Part shown: piece after piece, positions 41,813 through 47,960 of the stretch
How the letters are laid out: each line of letters begins with the position of its first letter
How positions within the stretch are numbered: position 1 is the stretch's first letter
NCBI GenBank assembly: GCA_003246455.1
Contig: QKAF01000153.1
Span: 1 to 47,960, forward strand
Reading direction: 5' to 3'
Length of the DNA: 47,960 nt
From: Bacteroidota bacterium
Lineage (GTDB): Bacteria > Bacteroidota > Ignavibacteria > SZUA-365
Position numbers and translations under genes: made by a program
The notes under the pieces: model-generated
Database searches by the model: none
What the model was told of the DNA's origin: nothing
The model's input: only the letters and a program-made list of their open reading frames with translations

Positions 41813-43621
41813 ATGATCACGTTTCGCCAGAAAGACAATCGCTTCCACCTCGAAATGCAGCATCCCAATCAGCTGGTCCACGCGCTGCTCAGGATGGTGC
41901 AGCCCGGGCTCGAGCGCATGCTCGCCTTCGACCGGCTCAACGAAATCGCCGCCGATGCCGGCCGGATAGCCGGCGACGACAGTGCCGTGGATTCCATCCT
42001 TCGTGCGCTGGATGCGCAGTGTCTCGTCGAAGAGGAGCAGTTCGCCCGCATCCCGGAAACCGGGCCGCTGATCGTCGTCGCAAACCATCCCTTCGGAGGT
42101 GTGGAGGGGCTGCTCCTGGCCTCACTGCTGATGCGGCGCCGCCCCGACGTGCTGATCATGGCGAATTCCCTGCTTGGAACGATCTCGCAGCTGCGCGACC
42201 TGTTTATTCTCGTGAACCCTTTCGGCGGGCCGGCATCCATACCGACGAACCGCAGCGGCATGAAGGAATCGCTCGCGTGGCTTCACGCCGGCGGCGTCCT
42301 CGGTATATTCCCTGCCGGGGAGGTTGCGCATTATGATCCCGAACGCGGCATGGTCACCGATCCCCCGTGGCAGAAATCGATCGGGCGGCTTGCCCAGCGA
42401 TCAGGCGCATCTGTTCTCCCCGTCTGTTTTGAAGGAAGCAACGGCGCATGGTTCCACGTACTCGGGATGCTCCATCCGCAGCTGCGGACGCTCCGCCTCC
42501 CGCATGAGTTCGTGAACAAACGGGGACTGCGGACGCGTGCGCATGTCGGCAGCGTCATCCCGCCCGAACGCATCTCCCGGTTCAAAACGGCACAGGACGT
42601 CACCGCATACCTCCGGATACGGACCTACCTGCAGCATGACCGCGCCGCGGAGATTCCGGAGATCACTCCCGCGCCCGTCCCCTCTGCTCCACAGCCGATG
42701 CAGCCCGTCGTCGAGCCGCTGGATGCGGTGCAGCTGCGTGCGGAAATTCAACGGCTGCCGCAGGATGCGCTGCTGCTCTCGCATGAAGAGTACCGGGTCT
42801 GTATCGCACGTGCACAGGATATTCCTTCCGTACTCTACGAGATCGGCCGACTCCGCGAGCTGACGTTCCGCCTCAATCACGAGGGAACGGGGAAGGAAAT
42901 GGACCTCGACAGCTTCGATCAGGACTATCTGCATCTTTTTCTCTGGAATGACCGAACCGGCGAGATCGTCGCGGGGTACCGGCTCGGACAGACCGACGTC
43001 GTGCTGCCGCTTCGCGGCAAACGCGGGCTGTATACCACGACGCTTTTCAACATCCGCAAGCGTCTGCTGTCGCAGATATCACCGGCACTGGAAATGGGAC
43101 GGAGTTTCGTGCGGCCGGAGTATCAGCGGCAGTTCCTTCCCCTCCTCCTCCTCTGGCGCGGGATCGGCACCTACGTGGTGCGCAATCCGCGATATCGGAA
43201 CCTCTTCGGCCCCGTCAGCATCAACAGCGCGTACAGCCGGATCAGCCAGGATGTCCTGGTCGACTATCTCCGCATTCACAACATGGACCCGCGCGCGCAC
43301 CTCGTCCGGGCGAAAACGCCCCCTGCTTCCGATCGCACGCCCGGGTTCGATCCGAAACTGATGTCCACGGTCATACGAGATATTCAGGATCTTTCAAGTT
43401 TGATCGCGGAGATCGAGGAAGACCGCAGGGAAATCCCCATCCTGCTCAGGCAGTATCTGAAGCTCGGCGGGGTCCTGCTGGGGTTCAACATCGATCCGGA
43501 TTTCAGCAATGTGCTCGACGGCCTCATCCTTGTCGATCTGAGCAAAACCGATCCCCGCATTCTTGAGCGCTACATGGGGAAGGATGGCGCCGCGGCCTTC
43601 CTTTCCAGCTGGGCGGACTGA
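41813..43621 (+). CDS. Two-domain acyltransferase: PlsC-like plus GNAT/OlsB-like (ornithine-lipid type)
   Basis: About 602 residues. The N-terminal domain (about 60-270) is a lysophospholipid-acyltransferase-like fold with NHPFGG (91-96) and FPAGEVAHY. A proline-rich linker (PAPVPSAPQPMQP) leads to a C-terminal domain (about 305-520) of the hemolysin/OlsB N-acyltransferase type (FRLNHEGTGKEMDLDSFDQDYLHLFLW and MGRSFVRPEYQ). Together they would make an acyloxyacyl aminolipid such as ornithine lipid, the N-acyl and the O-acyl step in one chain. In the known fusion OlsF the order of the domains is the reverse. The start at 41813 is preferred to the GTG at 41771. The gene follows the aspartase fusion by about 120 bases. 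Confidence 0.85.
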   Translation: MITFRQKDNRFHLEMQHPNQLVHALLRMVQPGLERMLAFDRLNEIAADAGRIAGDDSAVDSILRALDAQCLVEEEQFARIPETGPLIVVANHPFGGVEGLLLASLLMRRRPDVLIMANSLLGTISQLRDLFILVNPFGGPASIPTNRSGMKESLAWLHAGGVLGIFPAGEVAHYDPERGMVTDPPWQKSIGRLAQRSGASVLPVCFEGSNGAWFHVLGMLHPQLRTLRLPHEFVNKRGLRTRAHVGSVIPPERISRFKTAQDVTAYLRIRTYLQHDRAAEIPEITPAPVPSAPQPMQPVVEPLDAVQLRAEIQRLPQDALLLSHEEYRVCIARAQDIPSVLYEIGRLRELTFRLNHEGTGKEMDLDSFDQDYLHLFLWNDRTGEIVAGYRLGQTDVVLPLRGKRGLYTTTLFNIRKRLLSQISPALEMGRSFVRPEYQRQFLPLLLLWRGIGTYVVRNPRYRNLFGPVSINSAYSRISQDVLVDYLRIHNMDPRAHLVRAKTPPASDRTPGFDPKLMSTVIRDIQDLSSLIAEIEEDRREIPILLRQYLKLGGVLLGFNIDPDFSNVLDGLILVDLSKTDPRILERYMGKDGAAAFLSSWAD

Positions 43622-43713
43622 TTCCCTGACCTGGGACGCGGGCGGTTTCCCCCTTTCTCTCCAAGGGCGGATGCGCTATATTATTTGGAACCCCCTCATT
43701 CCAAAGGTGCTCC

Positions 43714-46704
43714 ATGCGCGTTCTGCTCACGCTATTCGTCTTTCTCGCTTTATCGATCGCACTGACTGCGCAGGACAGTGTGGATGTCACGTTCCGGTAC
43801 TTTCCGGCCGGCAGTCCTGGCCTGGTGCATCTGCCGGGGGAATTCAACAACTGGGCGAACAACACGAACGGGTTGATCAACCCCGGTTCCCGATGGACCA
43901 TGGATAAACTGCCCGACGGATCCTGGCAGAAAACGATCCGACTGAAGATCGGAGGCGGCAGCGGCCCCGCGGGAAGCTACCAGTACAAATTCAACGAAGG
44001 CGGAACCAGCGACGGTTGGCTGTCCGATCCGCTCAATCCCCTCACGTACGGGTCTTACTCCAACAGCATCATCCATGTCACGCGACCGACGGTTTTCCAT
44101 CTGCAGCCGCGCGGCGGAAGCGTCGTGGCGACGGATACGCCCGAACTCCTCGCCGATATCTTCCCGGTGCTGACGCAGAGTATCGATACCGGGAGCTCTC
44201 AGGTGCTTGTCGACGGACTCGCGGTTTCATCGTTCGGAAGCGCCTACGATCCTCTCACAGGCAAGCTCCGCATGACACTGCCCCTGCTCGGAGACGGGGA
44301 TCATACCGTCACCGTGGTCGCCGCGGAAGCGCGGGACTATGAAAGCCGCGATTCAACCCGCTTCACGGTGCGTGCGGCGCCTCTCCAATGGCTTACACGC
44401 GACAACCCCCTGCTCCGTCGCGATAACGCGCAGCTGGACGTGTTCGCCTCCGATCCCGGAGTAACGGATGTGATCATCATCCGCAACGGAACCGATACCC
44501 TGACGACATCGGGCACCGGCAGTGTCTTCTCCGCATCGACAGCACTGGAGGAGGGAGATAATCGCTTTATCGCTTTCGGAATGAAAGACGCGGCGCAGGT
44601 TCAGACAACCGAACTCATTCTGCACCGCACGGTCCCGCATGCGCCTGTCGCCGTCATGCAGCTCGGCGTCAGCTCCGGAAATCTGAATCTCAACGCGTTC
44701 GCGAGCACGGATCCCGATGGCGATCAGATGGAGTTCCACTGGATGTCGGAGGATGAGCGAAACCCCGAGGCGCTGATGGTCGATCAGAGCGGCGCGCTGA
44801 TCAGCGTCCCCGTCCCTTCAACACCGGGTGAGTACTATTTCACCCTCGAAGCGAAGGATCCCGATGACAACATCGGACGGGTGCGGAATTACATCCGCAT
44901 CAGTCAGACCGGCGACGAACCCGCGCTGGGACGCATCAACGAAAATCCCGCCTGGGTCAGGGACGCCATCGTGTACGAGGTATTCGTTCCGGCATTCTCC
45001 ACCCGCGGAGACCTGCAGGGGGTGATCGACGGTATTCCCGCGATGCGGAGCCTTGGAGTGAATACCCTGTGGCTGATGCCCATCATGGACAATGCCGGAT
45101 CGATCAACTCCTTCAATGGCGGGTACAGCATCATCGATTTCTATAACGTCGATGAATCGATCGGCACTGTCGCGGATTTCGATCGCCTGATCGATTCCTG
45201 CCACGCGAACGGCATCAGGGTGATTCTCGATATCACTCCGAATCACGTGGCAGGGCTGCATCCCTGGGTCAACGACCTGCGCGCCTGGAAAGACTATTCG
45301 ATCTACCGCTCTTTCATCGAAAAGCGCGTTCTCGGAGGGGATCGCGGTCTCGGCCAGTCGCTCAGAGTGGAAGACGGGTATCCGCTGTATGCCCGGTATT
45401 CGAACTGGGAACTCGCGAATCTGAATCTCTCGACACCGGAAGTCCGCGCCGCGATGTTCGACGTGTATCGCTACTGGCTGGTTGATCGGCGTGCCGACGG
45501 TTTCCGGCTCGACGTGTACTGGGGACCGCAGGAACGGTACGGCGCCGCGGTGTGGTGGCGGCCGTTCCGCGAAGATATCAAACGATACAAGCCCGACGCG
45601 TTCATCCTCGGAGAGACCGACGGAACAGGACCGGGAAGCGAGCTGAACTACGCGGACGGCGGCGGCGCGATGGACGCGGGCTACGACTGGAGCTGGTACG
45701 GACAGATCAAGAGCACGCTCACCAGCGGAGACATTGCCGCGCTGAACAGCCGGACCACCAATTACTCGCCGGACGAGTACTACAATTACCATACGGGGAG
45801 CAACGCCCACTATTTCCGCTTCATGGAAAACCACGACGAAGACCGGATCGCGCAGATATTCCAGAGCAACATCGACAGAACGAAAGCCGGAGCGGCGGTC
45901 ATGCTTTCCACACCCGGAATCCCTATGATCTATGCCGGACAGGAGATCGGATGGCGGGGCAAACGCGACCGCATCGCGTTCTCGAATCCCCCGGCGCCCG
46001 CACTCCTCCCCTTCTACCGGAAACTCATCCGCCTGAGGGATACCTACCCGTCGCTTCGGTCTTCCCGCATTTCACAGCTTCTCCACGGGACGCCGGGGAC
46101 ATATGCCTACCTCCGGCCGGGTCCAGACCAGAACATTATCGCAGCCGCCAACTTCCGCGATATTCCGGTTACGGTCACGCTGTCCATCCCCGCGGATAAG
46201 CTGGAAACGGCGAAGGAACTGCAGCCAGGCACCGCGTACTTTCTGAACGACCTGATGGCGGACAGCACCTTCTCGATCACGACGGAAGGACTTGCCGCCT
46301 TCACCTTCGACCTTGCGCCGTTCCAGTCGCGCCTGCTGCTGTTCTCGGATTCGGCCATGTTCGCCCTGGTTACCGGACTCTCTGGCGACACCCCTGACGC
46401 GGACCGTTCGTTCTCGCTCGGCCCCAATTATCCGAATCCCGTCACCGCGGGGATGTCGACCACGGTACAGTATTCCCTCGGGGGCTCCCCCGGGAGTTCG
46501 CATGACGTCCGCTTCGCCGTGTACGATATGCTTGGCCGTGTGGTGTTCACGACACCGCCGTTGGAGCGCATCACCGGCACGCATATGCAGCCGCTCGATC
46601 TCGGCGCGCTGCCCGCCGGACAGTACCTGCTGCGCATCTCCGCAACCGGCACGAACGGCGGCGCAGTGTGGTCGCGATCACGCGGCCTGACCATTCTGAA
46701 CTGA
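43714..46704 (+). CDS. Secreted alpha-amylase family (GH13) protein with T9SS-type sorting domain
   Basis: A 996-residue protein. A Sec signal (1-20, TAQ) is followed by a CBM48/E-set-like domain (about 25-125, VTFRYFPAGSPGLVHLPGEFNNWA), beta-rich Ig-like modules (about 130-400) and a GH13 catalytic barrel (about 405-780). The conserved regions are DITPNHV, GFRLDVYW (nucleophile Asp600), LGETDG (acid/base Glu634) and MENHDEDR (Asp708); all three catalytic acids are present. A C-terminal amylase-type beta domain follows, and the end has NYPNPV, VYDMLGRVV and LPAGQYLLRI, the type A T9SS sorting domain. It should degrade alpha-glucans at the cell surface. It is monocistronic and closes with a strong terminator. 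Confidence 0.94.
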   Translation: MRVLLTLFVFLALSIALTAQDSVDVTFRYFPAGSPGLVHLPGEFNNWANNTNGLINPGSRWTMDKLPDGSWQKTIRLKIGGGSGPAGSYQYKFNEGGTSDGWLSDPLNPLTYGSYSNSIIHVTRPTVFHLQPRGGSVVATDTPELLADIFPVLTQSIDTGSSQVLVDGLAVSSFGSAYDPLTGKLRMTLPLLGDGDHTVTVVAAEARDYESRDSTRFTVRAAPLQWLTRDNPLLRRDNAQLDVFASDPGVTDVIIIRNGTDTLTTSGTGSVFSASTALEEGDNRFIAFGMKDAAQVQTTELILHRTVPHAPVAVMQLGVSSGNLNLNAFASTDPDGDQMEFHWMSEDERNPEALMVDQSGALISVPVPSTPGEYYFTLEAKDPDDNIGRVRNYIRISQTGDEPALGRINENPAWVRDAIVYEVFVPAFSTRGDLQGVIDGIPAMRSLGVNTLWLMPIMDNAGSINSFNGGYSIIDFYNVDESIGTVADFDRLIDSCHANGIRVILDITPNHVAGLHPWVNDLRAWKDYSIYRSFIEKRVLGGDRGLGQSLRVEDGYPLYARYSNWELANLNLSTPEVRAAMFDVYRYWLVDRRADGFRLDVYWGPQERYGAAVWWRPFREDIKRYKPDAFILGETDGTGPGSELNYADGGGAMDAGYDWSWYGQIKSTLTSGDIAALNSRTTNYSPDEYYNYHTGSNAHYFRFMENHDEDRIAQIFQSNIDRTKAGAAVMLSTPGIPMIYAGQEIGWRGKRDRIAFSNPPAPALLPFYRKLIRLRDTYPSLRSSRISQLLHGTPGTYAYLRPGPDQNIIAAANFRDIPVTVTLSIPADKLETAKELQPGTAYFLNDLMADSTFSITTEGLAAFTFDLAPFQSRLLLFSDSAMFALVTGLSGDTPDADRSFSLGPNYPNPVTAGMSTTVQYSLGGSPGSSHDVRFAVYDMLGRVVFTTPPLERITGTHMQPLDLGALPAGQYLLRISATGTNGGAVWSRSRGLTILN

Positions 46705-46706
46705 AA

Positions 46707-46738
46707 CAGAAAAGTCCGCCCCGAGGCGGACTTTTCTG
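46707..46738. terminator. Bidirectional rho-independent terminator
   Basis: A perfect 14-base-pair stem (CAGAAAAGTCCGCC and its complement) with loop CCGA, and A/T-rich on both outer flanks. It lies between the convergent amylase and DUF3078 genes and serves both. Confidence 0.9.
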
Positions 46739-46754
46739 CATTGGCGGGAAGGGG

Positions 46755-47627
46755 TCAAAGCAGCGAATACTGCAGTCCCAGCGCAAGTGCCTGCTTGATC
46801 TGCGTGCGGCGCGTCTGCGTGATGTCGTGCACCATGAGCACGTTGAGCGAGACGTTGACATACGAATTGACTTTTGCGGTCAGCGTATTGTCCCAGCGCA
46901 CATCCCATATGTCGAGCTGGTCGAAGGCGGAAAACAGGTTGAGCTGCGAAGTGAAAAGCACGTTCTCCATGACGTTCAGCTTCAGACCCGTCGCGGATTC
47001 GATACCTGTCTGGAAGCGGAAGGTTTCCACTTCTGTTTCCGTGTCCTTGTCGTCCGCGTAGCCGTATTCCGACGAGAAGGTTTCCTTGAACGCGACACCG
47101 AGACGCGTGAAGAATACATCGCCCTCGGCGTAGGTGAAACCGGCGGACTGAATGAGATATCCCGGATCCCACAACCCCGACGTCTGTACTTTCTCCTCGA
47201 CTCCGGTCTGTTCGTTCAAGATCATCTTGTACCCGGGAGCCATCTGTGTGCGGAGCTGGTTGGCGACGTACGGATCGATTTTCCAGCCGATATTCCGGGC
47301 ATAGAGACTTTCCCAGAAAAGCTCATCCTCCGATTTTTCAAAATCCGCATCGCCGAGTTTCGTCTGGCCGTAGGCGATCTTCAGTGTATTTTTCCAGATC
47401 CAGTCCGGCTGCTTGTATGCGAAAAGTCCGTTCGTGAGGAAGGTCCACGCGAGTGTATTCTCGCCGCCCTGTGTCCAGTCGCGGAGCGATACCTGCGTGA
47501 GATTGAAGCCTGCGACGAGGGTATTGTTCCAGCCTTCGGCGAACTCCCCTTTCCCTTCGTCCTGCGCGAATGCACTGCCGATCGTCAGCAGTACGCCCAG
47601 GAACACCACGGTGAAACGCTGTTTCAT
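46755..47627 (-). CDS. DUF3078 family outer-membrane-like protein
   Basis: A 290-residue protein with a Sec signal peptide (residues 1-21, SAFAQ). The mature chain carries the DUF3078 pattern (GWNNTLVAGFNLTQVSLRDWTQGGENTLAW, WKNTLKIAYGQTKLG, and LQYSLL at the end), with alternating hydrophobic strands as in a beta-barrel. It ends in a hydrophobic residue rather than aromatic. The family is widespread in Bacteroidota and its function is unknown. It ends at the shared terminator with the amylase gene. Confidence 0.9.
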   Translation of the reverse strand: MKQRFTVVFLGVLLTIGSAFAQDEGKGEFAEGWNNTLVAGFNLTQVSLRDWTQGGENTLAWTFLTNGLFAYKQPDWIWKNTLKIAYGQTKLGDADFEKSEDELFWESLYARNIGWKIDPYVANQLRTQMAPGYKMILNEQTGVEEKVQTSGLWDPGYLIQSAGFTYAEGDVFFTRLGVAFKETFSSEYGYADDKDTETEVETFRFQTGIESATGLKLNVMENVLFTSQLNLFSAFDQLDIWDVRWDNTLTAKVNSYVNVSLNVLMVHDITQTRRTQIKQALALGLQYSLL

Positions 47628-47780
47628 AAAAACTCCTCTCGTGTTGTAATGCGAATATCATTCAGACCTTCCCGGGACGGCAGCGACGCATCGGCACCGA
47701 TATCGATTTTTCGGCTGAACAACGGCGCTGCAATGGGGAAAGACTTGAGGGAAGATAAGAAATGAGGCGGAAAAGCGGAA

Positions 47781-47960
47781 TCAATGATCGAACTGAAAAA
47801 GGCGGGCTTTGCGGCGGACGCGCTCCGCGGCAAGTTTCTCGAACAGAAGGGTCATGACTGCGAGAATGACGAGTGTCGCCCCCGTCGCGATGTCGGAAAC
47901 ATAGATCAGGCGCACGAGAATGTTGATGATGATGGACATGCCGATGGCGGAAACGATGAT
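47781..47960 (-). CDS. Probable metal ABC-transporter permease (ABC-3 family), C-terminal fragment
   Basis: The minus-strand frame is open from the window edge to the stop at 47781-47783, giving 59 residues. It contains two hydrophobic stretches (IIVSAIGMSIIINILVRLIYVS and TGATLVILAVMTLLF) separated by a short loop with SDIATGATLVIL, followed by a basic tail. This resembles the last helices of ZnuB/TroC-type permeases, in which a Gly-Ala-Thr motif starts the final helix. The fragment is too short to be sure; another polytopic transporter is possible. Confidence 0.5.
   Translation of the reverse strand: MIVSAIGMSIIINILVRLIYVSDIATGATLVILAVMTLLFEKLAAERVRRKARLFQFDH

Noticed and set aside
1-47960. 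tRNA, rRNA, CRISPR arrays, insertion sequences, prophage
   Set aside because: No matching repeats, conserved RNA segments, transposase or phage proteins were seen by reading; a covariance-model search would be needed to exclude small RNAs.

Overview
The window is GC-rich, densely coded chromosomal DNA. No rRNA, tRNA, insertion sequence, phage gene or CRISPR array is visible. Two secreted proteins end in a type IX secretion (T9SS) style C-terminal domain with the NYPNPV and YDMLGRVV type motifs. There is also a DUF3078 outer-membrane protein and several Sec-exported proteins. With the high GC content this suggests an uncultured, Gram-negative member of the Bacteroidota/Ignavibacteriota/Kapabacteria part of the FCB superphylum; this is an inference from protein style, not a phylogeny. 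Several genes have Shine-Dalgarno (SD) sequences and others lack them, and promoter-like elements are mixed.

Layout. 1-633: end of an ECF sigma factor gene and its zinc-finger anti-sigma partner (+). 640-10750 (-): a small membrane protein, a transglutaminase-fold protein with lost catalytic residues, a thioester alpha-2-macroglobulin lipoprotein and penicillin-binding protein 1C; the last two overlap by one base, the classic A2M/PbpC envelope-defence pair. 10892-15927 (-): a large secreted BNR/sortilin-like repeat protein and an unknown exported protein. 15981-16661 (+): a methyltransferase. 16687-19499 (-): a sigma-54 activator response regulator translationally coupled to a YfcC-type permease.

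19500-20037 is a 538-base regulatory region with palindromes of the GTTGAAT-N-ATTCAAC type and a candidate sigma-54 promoter firing rightward. It drives the most unusual locus of the window, 20038-26849 (+): a membrane-anchored GcvH-fold protein, a 16-cysteine HybA-like iron-sulfur protein without an export signal, a HybB/NrfD-like quinone-binding membrane protein, a second GcvH-fold protein with an N-terminal cysteine cluster, a histidine kinase with periplasmic haem c motifs, and a sigma-54 activator. In both GcvH-fold proteins the residue that aligns with the lipoylated lysine is not lysine. The set looks like a cytoplasm-facing, quinone-linked electron-transfer module whose own two-component system senses redox state or a haem ligand in the periplasm; no catalytic dehydrogenase or hydrogenase subunit is present.

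26858-28802 (+): a bacterial archaemetzincin and a T9SS-type secreted protein. 29061-35855 (+): a TetR-controlled export operon (TolC, HlyD lipoprotein, two ABC ATPases, two ABC-2 permeases), equivalent to YbhGFSR with the fused YbhF split into two genes. 35999-39626 (-): an M16 zinc peptidase and a PIG-L/LmbE deacetylase. 39824-43621 (+): an aspartate ammonia-lyase fused to an N-terminal cyclic-nucleotide-binding-fold domain, and a two-domain acyltransferase of the ornithine-lipid type. 43714-46704 (+): a T9SS-type secreted alpha-amylase. 46755-47960 (-): a DUF3078 protein and the end of a probable metal ABC-transporter permease. Strong bidirectional hairpin terminators sit at 10813-10839 and 46707-46738.
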